64,000 nucleotides of DNA from Hydrogenophaga sp. GTDB lineage: Bacteria; Pseudomonadota; Gammaproteobacteria; Burkholderiales; Burkholderiaceae_C. The notes beneath the pieces are model-generated. The model did no database searches. It saw only the letters and a program-made list of their open reading frames with translations, and was not told where the DNA came from. Positions 39,205-49,782 of this stretch are shown piece by piece. Position numbers and translations under genes: made by a program. Positions within the stretch are counted from its first letter, which is position 1. Each line of letters starts with the position of its first letter. The DNA lies in NCBI GenBank assembly GCA_011391495.1, contig JAABQK010000001.1, positions 186,001 through 250,000 of the forward strand, in the 5' to 3' direction.

Positions 39205-40716
39205 ATGGAACTGTATGACCACCTGGCGCTGGGCTTCGGCGTTGCGTTCACTTTTCAGAACCTGATTTATGCGTTCATCGGCTGTCTTCTGGGCACGCTG
39301 ATCGGGGTGTTGCCGGGCATCGGCCCTCTGGCGACCATCGCCATGCTGCTGCCCGCCACGTATGGATTGCCCCCCGTGGCAGCGCTCATCATGCTGGCCG
39401 GCATCTACTACGGGGCCCAGTACGGTGGCTCGACCACGGCCATCCTGGTCAACCTGCCGGGTGAGTCGTCTTCGGTGGTGACCGTGATCGACGGCTATCA
39501 GATGGCGCGCAAGGGGAGGGCAGGACCAGCCCTTGCAGCGGCCGGTCTGGGTTCATTCTTTGCTGGTTGCGTGGGTACCCTGATCCTGGCGGCCTTTGCT
39601 CCCCCGTTGACCGAACTGGCGTTGAAGTTCGGTCCCTCAGAGTACTTCGCCCTCATGGTCGTGGGTTTGATCGGAGCGGTGGTGCTGGCCTCTGGCTCCT
39701 TGCTCAAAGCTTTGTCCATGATCGTTCTCGGTCTGCTGTTGGGCCTCGTCGGCACCGACGTCAACTCCGGCGTGGCTCGCTTCAGCTTCGACATTCCCGA
39801 ACTGACGGATGGCATCAGCTTCCTGGCCATCGCGATGGGCGTGTTCGGCTATGGCGAGATCATCAGCAACCTGTCGCAGCCAGAAGAGAACCGGGAAGTG
39901 TTCACGGGCGAAGTGCATGGGATCATGCCGACCGCGAAGGACTTCAAGAACATGCTGCCAGCTGTGCTGCGCGGCACTGCACTGGGTTCGGCGCTGGGCA
40001 TCTTGCCCGGCGGAGGCGCCCTTTTGTCGTCTTTCGTTGCCTACACGATCGAGAAGAAGACCAAACTCAAACCGGGGGAGGTTCCGTTTGGCCAAGGCAA
40101 CATCCGCGGTGTGGCGGCCCCTGAGGCGGCGAACAACGCCGGCGCACAGACCTCGTTCATTCCGCTGCTCACGCTGGGCATTCCGCCGAATGCCGTGATG
40201 GCCCTGATGGTTGGCGCCATGACCATCCACAACATTCAGCCTGGGCCCCAGGTGATGACCAGCAACCCCGAGCTTTTCTGGGGGCTGATCGCCTCGATGT
40301 GGATCGGCAATGCGATGCTCATCATCCTGAACCTGCCGCTGATCGGTATCTGGATCAAGCTGCTGACCGTGCCGTACCGATGGCTGTTTCCGGCCATCGT
40401 GTTGTTCTGCGCCATCGGCGTCTACTCGACCAACAACAACAGTTTTGACATCTGGATGGTGGCGATCTTCGGTTTGATTGGCTATCTGTTCATCAAGCTC
40501 GGATGCGAGCCGGCGCCCTTGTTGCTCGGCCTCATCCTGGGACCGATGATGGAAGAGTACCTGCGCCGAGCCCTGCTGATCTCCCGCGGCGACTGGTCGG
40601 TGTTCGTGACGCGACCCCTCTCGGCCTCGCTGCTCGCCATCGCGGCGTTGCTCCTCGTGGTTGTGCTGCTGCCCTCGATCAAGAAGAAACGCGAAGAAGC
40701 CTTTGTCGAGGACTGA
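39205..40716 (+). CDS. tctA: Tripartite tricarboxylate transporter large permease TctA (503 aa)
   Basis: Large membrane subunit with about 11-12 helices. Conserved stretches GVLPGIGPLATIAMLLP, GIYYGAQYGGSTTAIL and the second-half counterpart GILPGGGALLSSFVAYTIE, plus PFGQGNIRGVAAPEAANNAGAQ (in parts) and TLGIPPNAVMALMVGA. Works with TctB and a periplasmic TctC-type protein to import carboxylates. The substrate is set by TctC, which must be encoded elsewhere. Confidence 0.93.
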   Translation: MELYDHLALGFGVAFTFQNLIYAFIGCLLGTLIGVLPGIGPLATIAMLLPATYGLPPVAALIMLAGIYYGAQYGGSTTAILVNLPGESSSVVTVIDGYQMARKGRAGPALAAAGLGSFFAGCVGTLILAAFAPPLTELALKFGPSEYFALMVVGLIGAVVLASGSLLKALSMIVLGLLLGLVGTDVNSGVARFSFDIPELTDGISFLAIAMGVFGYGEIISNLSQPEENREVFTGEVHGIMPTAKDFKNMLPAVLRGTALGSALGILPGGGALLSSFVAYTIEKKTKLKPGEVPFGQGNIRGVAAPEAANNAGAQTSFIPLLTLGIPPNAVMALMVGAMTIHNIQPGPQVMTSNPELFWGLIASMWIGNAMLIILNLPLIGIWIKLLTVPYRWLFPAIVLFCAIGVYSTNNNSFDIWMVAIFGLIGYLFIKLGCEPAPLLLGLILGPMMEEYLRRALLISRGDWSVFVTRPLSASLLAIAALLLVVVLLPSIKKKREEAFVED

Positions 40717-41045
40717 TGGCGCTTGCCCGGAACAGTCAGGTGATCGAAGAAACCCGGAGGGCGTGAGCCGCCGGGTTTTTTGCTGGCTCTTGGAAGTGCC
40801 TGGGCAACTGGTCGAATGCCTGCGTCACAAGATTCTACGATGTATATTATGTAAAGTAACAAGTATCGGTCATCGAACCTGCCTCGGCGCGCAAATTGCT
40901 TTTCGGAAGCAATGGCCTCTTCCAGTGCGGGGAAACACCAACCTGGTGCAAACCTGAATTGGATGCTCCAGACCTACAATCCAACGGCTCGGCAGGAGTC
41001 CAATCCTTCCGAACTCAATCAACCCTGCATCAAGGATCTGTTTGT
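40717..41045. other. Intergenic region between TctA and the amino acid ABC operon
   Basis: Holds a terminator at 40751-40781. The segment 40835-40865 is AT-rich (TATATTATGTAAAGTAACAA) and could hold the promoter of the downstream ABC operon, but no -35/-10 pair is clear. A short CACC/GGTG inverted repeat is seen near 40938-40950. No gene is supported; an open frame running into the next gene lacks recognisable sequence before its lipoprotein start. Confidence 0.45.
40751..40781 (+). terminator. Rho-independent terminator after tctA
   Basis: AACCCGG (40751-40757) pairs with CCGGGTT (40771-40777), and the sequence runs into seven Ts (40775-40781). It is placed 35 bases after the tctA stop, in the expected orientation. 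Confidence 0.8.
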
Positions 41046-41906
41046 ATGAAAAATCTCTTGCTTTCCCTGAGCCTGATTGGCGCAGCAACCCTGGTCGGCT
41101 GCGGTAAGACCGAGGCGCCCGCACCCGCTGCGCCCGCGACACCGGAACCTCCAGCCGCCGCCGCACCGGCTCCTGCAAGCCAATGGCCCGAATTGCGGAT
41201 TGCAATCGACCCGACGTACAAGCCATTCACCTACAAAACCGACGCCGGCGAGCCCGCTGGTTTCGACGTGGACATTGCAAAGGCCTTGTGTGACGAGCTC
41301 AAGAGCAAGTGCGTGTTCGTGGAACAAGCCTGGGACGGCATGATTCCCGGCCTCCAGGCCAAGAAATACGACGCCATCATTTCCTCGATGTCCATCACCG
41401 AAGAGCGCAAGCAGGCGGTGGATTTCACCGGCAAGTACTACAACACGCCGTCCTGTGTGGTGGTGAAGTCGGCCTTGAACCTGGGCGCCGAGGCTGCCAA
41501 CTTCAAGGGCAAAAAGATCGGTGTGCTCAAGGCCTCCACGCAAGAAAAATACGCCATGGGCGAGCTCCAGCCAGCTGGTGCAACCATCGTGCCTTACGAT
41601 GCCCAGGATCAGGTCTACCTGGACATCAAGTCTGGCCGCCTGGATGGCACTGTGGCTGATGTGGTGGAAGTGAACGGTGGTTTCCTCTCGACGCCCGATG
41701 GCAAGGACTACGCCTGCGCTGGCACGCGCATCCCGGTCGAATTCGACGCCAAGTACTTCGGCGCCGGTGCTGGTGTGGCGATCCGCAAGGAAGACACGGC
41801 ACTGCGCGACGCACTCGACGCCGGCATCAAGGCCATCCGCGACAACGGCAAGTGGAAAGAGCTGGCCGACAAGCACGTGCCGGGCGTGGACATCTGGGGC
41901 TCCTGA
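41046..41906 (+). CDS. Amino acid ABC transporter substrate-binding lipoprotein (286 aa)
   Basis: Periplasmic binding protein of the lysine/arginine/ornithine/histidine group. A lipoprotein signal (LIGAATLVGC, lipidated Cys19) is followed by a Pro/Ala-rich linker to about residue 48. The core shows LRIAIDPTYKPFTYKTDAGEPAGFDVDIAKALC, split over the usual lobe 1 start; DGMIPGLQAKKYDAIISSMSIT; and LDGTVADVV. The start ATG 41046 gives a clean signal peptide. First gene of an operon with two permeases, a deacylase-like enzyme and an ATPase. Confidence 0.9.
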   Translation: MKNLLLSLSLIGAATLVGCGKTEAPAPAAPATPEPPAAAAPAPASQWPELRIAIDPTYKPFTYKTDAGEPAGFDVDIAKALCDELKSKCVFVEQAWDGMIPGLQAKKYDAIISSMSITEERKQAVDFTGKYYNTPSCVVVKSALNLGAEAANFKGKKIGVLKASTQEKYAMGELQPAGATIVPYDAQDQVYLDIKSGRLDGTVADVVEVNGGFLSTPDGKDYACAGTRIPVEFDAKYFGAGAGVAIRKEDTALRDALDAGIKAIRDNGKWKELADKHVPGVDIWGS

Positions 41907-41933
41907 TCCCGTAAGCCCGGTGGCCACGTTCCG

Positions 41934-42635
41934 ATGACGACCTACTTTCTCAACATCCTGCAGGGATTGTTCGTCACCATCGGTGTGGCCCTGGGTGCGC
42001 TGGTCGTGGCGGCCCTTCTCGGACTGGCCGGGGCGGCAGCCAAGTTGTCGCCCTACCGATCGCTCAACTGGATTGGCGACATCTATTCCACCCTGATCCG
42101 GGGTGTCCCGGATCTGGTGTGGATGCTGCTGCTGTACTTTGGCGGCCAGATTCTGGTCAACGATATCGCTGAGGCCCTGGGGTTCAGACGCGGACCACAG
42201 ATCAATCCCTTTGTGGCCGGCGTTCTCACCATCGGTTTTGTCTATGGCGCCTACATGACGGAGACCTTCCGCGGCGCCATCATGAGCGTGCCCAAGGGCC
42301 AGTCGGAAGCCGGCTGGGCTTTTGGAATGAGCCGCCTTTACACCTTTCGTCGCATGGTGTTGCCGCAGATGGTGCGCTTCGCCCTGCCCAGCTTCACCAA
42401 CAACTGGCTGGTGCTGCTCAAGGCGACTGCGCTGGTGTCGGTGATTGGTCTGGCCGACATCACGAACCTGGCCAAACAGGCAGGTGCTGCTGCGCGTGGC
42501 CAGATACCGGGAGCAGCGATCATTTTCATGGCCTTCGCCGGCCTGCTTTACCTCTTGATCTCCAGCATCAGCCTTTTGCTGCTGAGGCGAGCTGAAAAAC
42601 GTTACTCGGCTGGCGTCAAGCGAGGCGACTTCTGA
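41934..42635 (+). CDS. Amino acid ABC transporter permease, HisQ-like (233 aa)
   Basis: Inner-membrane permease of the polar amino acid family with about five helices. The N-terminal helix and LIRGVPDLVWMLLLYFGGQ are typical of HisQ/ArtQ; the ATPase-contact loop is SEAGWAFGMSRLYTFRRMVLP. It overlaps the second permease by one base (TGATG), and so must be translated together with it. Confidence 0.9.
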   Translation: MTTYFLNILQGLFVTIGVALGALVVAALLGLAGAAAKLSPYRSLNWIGDIYSTLIRGVPDLVWMLLLYFGGQILVNDIAEALGFRRGPQINPFVAGVLTIGFVYGAYMTETFRGAIMSVPKGQSEAGWAFGMSRLYTFRRMVLPQMVRFALPSFTNNWLVLLKATALVSVIGLADITNLAKQAGAAARGQIPGAAIIFMAFAGLLYLLISSISLLLLRRAEKRYSAGVKRGDF

Positions 42636-43351
42636 TGGACAAGTTCGCCATCATTTTTCAGCCGCAAAATCTGGAGCTCTACTGGACGGGCCTGCTCGCG
42701 ACCATGGAGTTGCTGGGGGTCAGTCTGCTCGCCGGTGGATTGCTCACGCTTCCCCTCACCTTCATGCGCGTGTCTCGCAATCCCTGGGTCTCGTACCCGG
42801 TCTGGCTGTTCACCTATGTGGTGCGGGGCACACCGCTGCTGATTCAGGTCTATTTCATTTACTACGGCATCGCCCAGCTGGAATGGGTACAGGGTCTGTG
42901 GGACACCACATGGCCATTCACCTGGTTCAAAGATCCCTTCTTCTGTGCCGTGCTGGCCTTCACGCTCAATACGTGCGCCTACACCGTGGAGATGTTGGCC
43001 GGCGCGATCAAGGAAACCCCGGCGGGCGAAATCGAGGCGGCCCAGGCGGCGGGTTTTGGGCGGTGGAACATGATGTTCCGGCTGGTCCTGCCCAGCGCCC
43101 TGCGCCGTACCCTGCCCGGCTATTCCAATGAAGTGGTCATGATGCTGCATGCGACCTCCCTGGCCAGCGTGGTCCCGGCGCTGTACGACCTGACCAACGC
43201 TGCCTACGCGATCTACAAGACCTATTACCTGGCATTCCAGCCCTTCATCGTCGTGGCGGTGCTGTATTTCATGCTCACCTTCGCACTGGTGTACGTGTTC
43301 CGGCTGCTGGAACGCCGATTCCTGGCCTATTTGCGTCCCCTCGCCCACTGA
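42635..43351 (+). CDS. Amino acid ABC transporter permease, HisM-like (238 aa)
   Basis: Second permease of the heterodimer. VVRGTPLLIQVYFIYYGIAQ is the conserved HisM-type segment, and AAQAAGFGRWNMMFRLVLPSALRRTLPG (seen in pieces) is the EAA coupling loop. The gene is followed by 82 bases and then the deacylase-like gene rather than directly by the ATPase gene. Confidence 0.9.
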   Translation: MDKFAIIFQPQNLELYWTGLLATMELLGVSLLAGGLLTLPLTFMRVSRNPWVSYPVWLFTYVVRGTPLLIQVYFIYYGIAQLEWVQGLWDTTWPFTWFKDPFFCAVLAFTLNTCAYTVEMLAGAIKETPAGEIEAAQAAGFGRWNMMFRLVLPSALRRTLPGYSNEVVMMLHATSLASVVPALYDLTNAAYAIYKTYYLAFQPFIVVAVLYFMLTFALVYVFRLLERRFLAYLRPLAH

Positions 43352-43433
43352 CGGCATCGCTGCAGTGGCCCGGGGCCAGGATGCCAAGGGCAACACCGAT
43401 CCGCAGCGGGTGTCATGACCCCTGAACGCTGAC

Positions 43434-44555
43434 ATGCAACAGATCAACCACCCTCTTCTCTCTCCCTCTCTGGGTACCCAGCGCCATCTCAGCAGCTGGC
43501 ACTTCGGGCGCACGGGCAGTGGTTCCAAGGCCTATGTGCAGGCCAGTCTGCACGCAGACGAATTGCCCGGGATGCTGGTCGCCCAGCATCTGCGCGTCCT
43601 GCTGGAGGCTGCCGAGCAACGCGGGGAGGTCTTGGGCGAAGTGGTGCTGGTGCCCCTGGCCAACCCGATCGGTCTGAGTCAGACCGCCATGCACCATCAG
43701 GTCGGGCGCTTCGAGCTGGCCAGCATGGAGAACTTCAACCGCCACTATCCGGATTTCTTTGCCCTGGTGAAGGACGAAGTGGCCGGGCGGCTCGGCCCCG
43801 ATCCAGAAGGCAACAAGCGCCTGATCCGCGCCGCCATGCAGCAGGCCCTCGATGCCCAGGCACCCAGCACCGAGCTGCAAAGCCTTCGCCATACCCTGAT
43901 GCGCCTGTCTTGCGACGCCGATGTCGTGCTCGACCTGCACTGCGACTACGAGGCAGTGTTGCACATGTACGTGGAGCAACCGATGCTCGACCAGATGGCG
44001 CCGCTGGCGAGCTACCTGGGTGCGCGGGCCTTGTTGTGGGCCAGGGGTTCAGGGCCCTTGATCTCCTTTGATGAAGCGCTCTCCGGACCCTGGTGGCGCC
44101 TGCGAGAGCACTTTGCCGACCGGGCCCCTGTGCCGCTGGCTTGCGCCAGTACCACGGTGGAGCTGCGCGGGCAAACCGATGTGTCGGACGCGCTGGCCGC
44201 ACAGGACGCCCAGGCCATCTTCCACTACCTGCAACACGTGGGCGTGCTGGCCGGGCCTGCGCCCGCGGTGCCGCCCGCCATGTGCGAACCCACACCCCTG
44301 GCGGGTACCGAGGCACTGCACGCTCCGCATCCCGGGGTGGTGGTGTTCAGGAGCCAAGTGGGCGAGCAGGTCCAGGCCGGTCACGTGCTCGCTCATGTGG
44401 TCGACCCATTGGGCCAACGCTCCACCCCCATCACAACCAGCATCAACGGCGTGGTCTATGCGCGCCACAACCTGCGCTGGGCCACCAGCGGCATGGAAAT
44501 CTGCCGCGTGGCAGGCCGTGACCCCATTCGCTCGGGCAATCTGCTCAGCCCCTGA
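43434..44555 (+). CDS. Succinylglutamate desuccinylase/aspartoacylase family zinc enzyme (373 aa)
   Basis: Zinc carboxypeptidase-fold deacylase (M14 family, AstE/AspA group). Zinc ligands His40 and Glu43 in LHADELPGM and His169 in [10 protein letters not shown] are visible, with a C-terminal barrel-like region ending in [20 protein letters not shown]. It probably releases an acyl group from an N-acyl amino acid or cleaves a related amide. Its place between the permease and ATPase genes of an amino acid importer suggests that the imported solute is its substrate. Confidence 0.85.
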   Translation: MQQINHPLLSPSLGTQRHLSSWHFGRTGSGSKAYVQASLHADELPGMLVAQHLRVLLEAAEQRGEVLGEVVLVPLANPIGLSQTAMHHQVGRFELASMENFNRHYPDFFALVKDEVAGRLGPDPEGNKRLIRAAMQQALDAQAPSTELQSLRHTLMRLSCDADVVLDLHCDYEAVLHMYVEQPMLDQMAPLASYLGARALLWARGSGPLISFDEALSGPWWRLREHFADRAPVPLACASTTVELRGQTDVSDALAAQDAQAIFHYLQHVGVLAGPAPAVPPAMCEPTPLAGTEALHAPHPGVVVFRSQVGEQVQAGHVLAHVVDPLGQRSTPITTSINGVVYARHNLRWATSGMEICRVAGRDPIRSGNLLSP

Positions 44556-44574
44556 CTCTTTTCACGCAATACCC

Positions 44575-45342
44575 ATGACCACCAAACTCGAAGCCATCGA
44601 CATCCGCAAGAGCTACGGCAGCAACGAAGTGCTCAAGGGCGTATCGCTCACCGCCAGCGCTGGCGACGTCATCAGCATCATCGGTTCCTCCGGCTCGGGG
44701 AAGTCCACGTTCCTGCGCTGCATGAACCTGCTGGAGCGGCCTCAGCAGGGGCGCATCATCGTGGCGGGCGAAGAGCTCAAACTGGTGAAGGCCAAGGACG
44801 GCATGCTCAAGGCCGCCGACGAAAAGCAACTGCAGCGCGCCCGCTCCCGGCTGGCCATGGTGTTCCAGCATTTCAATCTGTGGTCCCACCTGACGGTGCT
44901 GGAGAACATCATCGAGGCGCCCATGCACGTGCTGGGCCAGAGCAAGGACGAGGCCGTGGCCACAGCACGCAAATACCTGGAGAAGGTGGGGCTGCGCGAT
45001 GTGGAAGGCAAGTACCCGTCACACATGTCGGGAGGCCAGCAACAGCGTGTGGCGATCGCGCGTGCGCTGGCCGTGGAGCCCGAGGTGATGTTGTTTGACG
45101 AACCCACCAGCGCACTCGACCCTGAACTGGTGGGCGAGGTGCTGCGGGTGATGAAGCTGCTGGCCGAAGAAGGCCGCACCATGCTCGTGGTGACGCACGA
45201 AATGGGCTTCGCGCGGGAAGTCTCCAATCACCTGATTTTTCTGCACAAGGGGTGCATCGAAGAGCAAGGCGTTCCCGCTGAGGTGCTGGCCCGCCCGAAG
45301 AGTGAACGCCTGGCGCAATTCCTCTCAGGCAACCTCAAGTAG
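44575..45342 (+). CDS. Amino acid ABC transporter ATP-binding protein, HisP-like (255 aa)
   Basis: ATPase of the polar amino acid importer. Walker [10 protein letters not shown] at residues 37-45, Q-loop [16 protein letters not shown], signature [15 protein letters not shown], Walker [13 protein letters not shown] and switch His in [12 protein letters not shown]. The insertion [19 protein letters not shown] is the HisP-type one, seen in basic amino acid systems. Convergent with the cyclase-FHA gene; an imperfect hairpin (CAAAGAC/GTCTTG) follows the stop. Confidence 0.92.
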   Translation: MTTKLEAIDIRKSYGSNEVLKGVSLTASAGDVISIIGSSGSGKSTFLRCMNLLERPQQGRIIVAGEELKLVKAKDGMLKAADEKQLQRARSRLAMVFQHFNLWSHLTVLENIIEAPMHVLGQSKDEAVATARKYLEKVGLRDVEGKYPSHMSGGQQQRVAIARALAVEPEVMLFDEPTSALDPELVGEVLRVMKLLAEEGRTMLVVTHEMGFAREVSNHLIFLHKGCIEEQGVPAEVLARPKSERLAQFLSGNLK

Positions 45343-45403
45343 GCGGGCAAAGACTGCGGTCTTGTCCGGGGGCAGCAATTGGTGGCGGAGGTGTATCCGG
45401 CGC

Positions 45404-46348
45404 CTACTTGCGCAGCTGACCACGCCCAAGAACCATGCTGCCGTCCACCAGTTTGAAGCTGACAGTTGGCGCACTGAAATCGGTGAAAGGTGCGCCCATG
45501 GCGATCTCACCATCGCTGTGCAGCAGGCATTCCTGCCGGCGCAGGGCAATCGCATTCTCCGCACCGCCGAAACGCACCCATGTGCCATAGCTGCTGATGT
45601 CTTCCAGCACGTAGTTGCCCGAGCGGATGTCGATGCTGGCGTGGAGCCGCGAAACCCGGGGGTCGTTCACCACAAAGTCGGCTTCCGGTACCCGGCCGAT
45701 TTTCACCGGCAGATCCGTCACATTGAACGACTGGCTGGCATCCAGCCAGCCCAATTCGATGCCGCCAAAGACCGACTCGGCGCTCATGCCCAGTTGGTGC
45801 AGATCGGCCGGCAAGGTGAGGAATTCCGACAGCATTTCCGGTTGCCACTCGATCCGGAAGACTTCGCAGGGCTCGGCCCGACCCTTGATGCGCATCGGAC
45901 CCAAGCTGCGGTTTCGCACGCCATTGCGTGGACCGAGTTTGCGGATGACGGTGTCGGTGACCAGTATCTGTTCCTGCCCCGCCAGATCGCTGAGCCGGGA
46001 AGCCACATTGACAGCATCACCAAAACAGTCGCCGTCGACCTGCACCACCTGGCCGCGCGCCATGCCGATCTGCATCATGAGCTTGAGGCGGTTGGGCCAC
46101 TGGGAGACCCGCTTGGAATGCTCCTGCTGTATCTGGATTATGGTCTCCACCGCATCCCGGTTGTTGGTAAAGGACAGCAAGACGCCATCACCCAACATCT
46201 TCACAACCTTGCCACCGTTCTCCAGTCCCACAGATCCGATCCATTGCGTCAGCTTGGTGACGGCCTTGGTGGCCCGGTCGTTGCCCAGTGTTTCAAACAC
46301 GGACACGCTCCCCGTCAAATCCACAAAAGCAATCGTTAGTTCAGCCAT
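45404..46348 (-). CDS. Class III adenylate/guanylate cyclase domain fused to an FHA domain (314 aa)
   Basis: Residues about 1-165 are a class III nucleotide cyclase domain. The two metal-binding Asp (Asp10 in FVDLTGS, Asp54 in KMLGDGVLLSF), the base-recognition pair Lys50 and Asp111, and transition-state Asn114 and Arg118 (GDAVNVASRL) are all present, so activity with ATP is plausible. Residues about 225-300 are an FHA phosphothreonine-binding domain (VKIGRVPEADF, VSRLHASI, LEDISSYGTWV). No transmembrane segment is seen. The combination suggests cAMP output or scaffolding tied to Ser/Thr phosphorylation. Confidence 0.88.
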   Translation of the reverse strand: MAELTIAFVDLTGSVSVFETLGNDRATKAVTKLTQWIGSVGLENGGKVVKMLGDGVLLSFTNNRDAVETIIQIQQEHSKRVSQWPNRLKLMMQIGMARGQVVQVDGDCFGDAVNVASRLSDLAGQEQILVTDTVIRKLGPRNGVRNRSLGPMRIKGRAEPCEVFRIEWQPEMLSEFLTLPADLHQLGMSAESVFGGIELGWLDASQSFNVTDLPVKIGRVPEADFVVNDPRVSRLHASIDIRSGNYVLEDISSYGTWVRFGGAENAIALRRQECLLHSDGEIAMGAPFTDFSAPTVSFKLVDGSMVLGRGQLRK

Positions 46349-46734
46349 GGTTCAAGGTCATACACGTTCGATTACAACATACAGCCGAAGCACTTCTTCT
46401 TGATTTGCTACACCGCAACGCCGTTCGCGGTACGTGACGTTTATCACAGCTTTGTCGCCGAAAAGCGTGAGACAGCCCCCATTCCCTCCACTTGTTCGGC
46501 CTATCCCCGCGCTCCTGATGCAAATGACCTCAGAACATCTGCTTGCGGGATGCAAAACATCGATGCCGTTATTCAATAGGCATTACAAATGTGAAGAAAC
46601 GCTCTGAAGGTTCGTGTGTAAGCCCATGATTAGCCGTTGTTTTTTTGTGTTACGCCAAGCCTCAGGCATTGCAGGAAGTGTCCGTGTGGCCGTATTCTCG
46701 GCCCCACAAGTACAACGTCGTTGAGGTCACTTTC
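46349..46734. other. AT-rich divergent intergenic region
   Basis: Separates the cyclase-FHA gene (leftward) from a small hypothetical gene (rightward). The region is more AT-rich than its surroundings and likely holds both promoters. Small frames inside show no family resemblance. No clear operator or promoter pair was identified. Confidence 0.4.
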
Positions 46735-47067
46735 ATGCGCTGGATCAAACCCGGTTTACGCAACAGCATTTCGGCCCTGCTCGGCACCGAAGTGCGCACC
46801 GATTCACCAGAGGCACTTGAACCTGTGCGCAAGGCCATGCTGGACGCTCTGGGGGAAGAAGGTGCACGAATCAGTCCGCGGCTGAAGAACCGCCTGATGT
46901 ACCTGCACGATGTCCACGCCCTCTGGTATGCACGGTCCGAAATGGTGGCGGTTCTCAGCAGCCTGCATGGCGAGGCCAAGGCTGTGGACACGGTACAAAG
47001 TCTATCCCCGGCTTTCCAGGGCTTGTTGCCCAGAAGCCTGATGGACTCCTGCCGCATGCGGCGCTGA
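46735..47067 (+). CDS. Small hypothetical protein (110 aa)
   Basis: Not recognised. The protein is soluble, helical-looking and charged: MRWIKPGLRN, PEALEPVRKAMLDALGEE, SPRLKNRLMYLHDVHALWYAR. Codon use resembles neighbouring real genes. ATG 46735 follows TTGAGGTCA, a weak ribosome-binding site; the frame stays open to 46645 without better signals. It is convergent with the LD-carboxypeptidase gene with 13 bases between stops. Confidence 0.6.
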   Translation: MRWIKPGLRNSISALLGTEVRTDSPEALEPVRKAMLDALGEEGARISPRLKNRLMYLHDVHALWYARSEMVAVLSSLHGEAKAVDTVQSLSPAFQGLLPRSLMDSCRMRR

Positions 47068-47080
47068 GCGCCGTCGGGCA

Positions 47081-48022
47081 TCATCCCCAGAAAACCAGGG
47101 CGTCCCTGCCCTGCACCAGCAGTTCCACCTTGTGCCCCACGGGCAGCATCACTTTGGTGGGTACATGCCCAAACGGAAGCCCGGTCAGCACCGGCACTTT
47201 CGTCTTGCTGCGCAACCAGTCCACCACCGTCTGCAGCTTGAAACCCTTGTCATGCGGGCTCAGTTGGTAGCGGTTGAACGAACCCAGCAAGACCGCCTTT
47301 TGTTCGCCCAGAATGCCGGCATGGAGCAACTGGGTCAGCTGGCGTTCGATGCGATACGGGTGCTCGTTGACATCTTCCAGAAACAGGATGCCACCCTTCA
47401 CCCTGGGCAGCCAGGGTGTGCCCACCAGGGAACACAGCACGTTGAGGTTGCCGCCCCACAAGCGCGCGTTGCGCACCTGCAGCGTGGGCGGTTCATTGGT
47501 GGCGGACTTTGCAGCGGCCATGAGGGCCTGCAGATCTGATTTGGGTACCTGCCAGCCCGTGCCTTCCCCTTGGCCGCAGACGAAATCGTCGAAGCAGGCT
47601 TCCATGATGTCGTCCGGCGCAGCTTCCGTTCCGAAGTCTTCGCCCAGCGCCGGGCCGGCCCAGGTGGTGGCGCCGGTCTTGGCCAGCAGCGCACACTGCA
47701 AGGCGGTGAAGTCGCTCAAGCCGACGAACTGTGTGCCTCGCTCGATGGCCTTGGCGATCTGCTTGTAGGGCAGATCCGGCAGGATGCGCGTGAGGCCGTA
47801 GCCGCCGCGTGAAATGAGAGCCACATCGGCCCCGCTGGCCGCTGCACGGGCAATGGCTGCCAGACGCGTGGCGTCGTCACCCGCAAAGCGCATGTGGCTG
47901 CCGAGCGCCGCCTCGTCAATCTCCACCTCATGGCCGAGTTTTTTCAGGCGGGCCACGCCACGGCGGAACGCGGCTTTGTCGCGCACCGCGCTGGAGGGGG
48001 AATAGATGTAGATATGGCTCAT
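47081..48022 (-). CDS. ldcA: Muramoyltetrapeptide LD-carboxypeptidase (313 aa)
   Basis: Peptidase family S66, which removes the terminal D-Ala from murein tetrapeptides during cell-wall recycling. The nucleophile Ser103 lies in GLSDFTAL, preceded by SRGGYGLTRILP; the Glu of the triad is in FLEDVNEHPYR and the His in GLPFGH. Length is typical and there is no signal peptide, so it acts in the cytoplasm. ATG 48022 is preferred over the upstream TTG 48034. Ends 28 bases before the tadA-fusion stop, on the same strand. Confidence 0.9.
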   Translation of the reverse strand: MSHIYIYSPSSAVRDKAAFRRGVARLKKLGHEVEIDEAALGSHMRFAGDDATRLAAIARAAASGADVALISRGGYGLTRILPDLPYKQIAKAIERGTQFVGLSDFTALQCALLAKTGATTWAGPALGEDFGTEAAPDDIMEACFDDFVCGQGEGTGWQVPKSDLQALMAAAKSATNEPPTLQVRNARLWGGNLNVLCSLVGTPWLPRVKGGILFLEDVNEHPYRIERQLTQLLHAGILGEQKAVLLGSFNRYQLSPHDKGFKLQTVVDWLRSKTKVPVLTGLPFGHVPTKVMLPVGHKVELLVQGRDALVFWG

Positions 48023-48050
48023 GGCAGGACTCAAAAAAGGTCAGGCTGGA

Positions 48051-49457
<1,407 letters not shown>

Positions 49458-49670
49458 TCATTCGTCTGCGGGCATGGGGCGCACCTTGAGGGCCTCTTCC
49501 AGCGCCTGTTTGTACTGTTGTTGCACTTGCTGGGGGGTTGACGGTTGGCTGGCGGAGTGACCCGGGCTCGCAGGCAACACCCGGTTGGCACTGGTGAACG
49601 ACCCTTTGACGAGCCAGGCCACGATCGCCAGCACCAGCAAGAGGCCCACCAGATTGATCAGCATGCGCAT
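49458..49670 (-). CDS. Small single-pass membrane protein (70 aa)
   Basis: MRMLINLVGLLLVLAIVAWL forms an N-terminal transmembrane helix, followed by a Ser/Pro/Gln-rich tail ending QQQYKQALEEALKVRPMPADE (in part a short coiled coil). The start ATG 49670 has GGAG seven bases upstream. The gene precedes tadA in the same direction with a short gap, so it is probably co-transcribed. No function recognised. Confidence 0.65.
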   Translation of the reverse strand: MRMLINLVGLLLVLAIVAWLVKGSFTSANRVLPASPGHSASQPSTPQQVQQQYKQALEEALKVRPMPADE

Positions 49671-49782
49671 TCGAGTTCTCCGTTTTGCAGCCCGAACGCA
49701 TGCCAGCGTGGGCCGGTGACGCCACATTGTCTCCGACCAGACCGCAGGCGCCCCGACCCGAACCTGAGCCGGCCTGGCGGCG

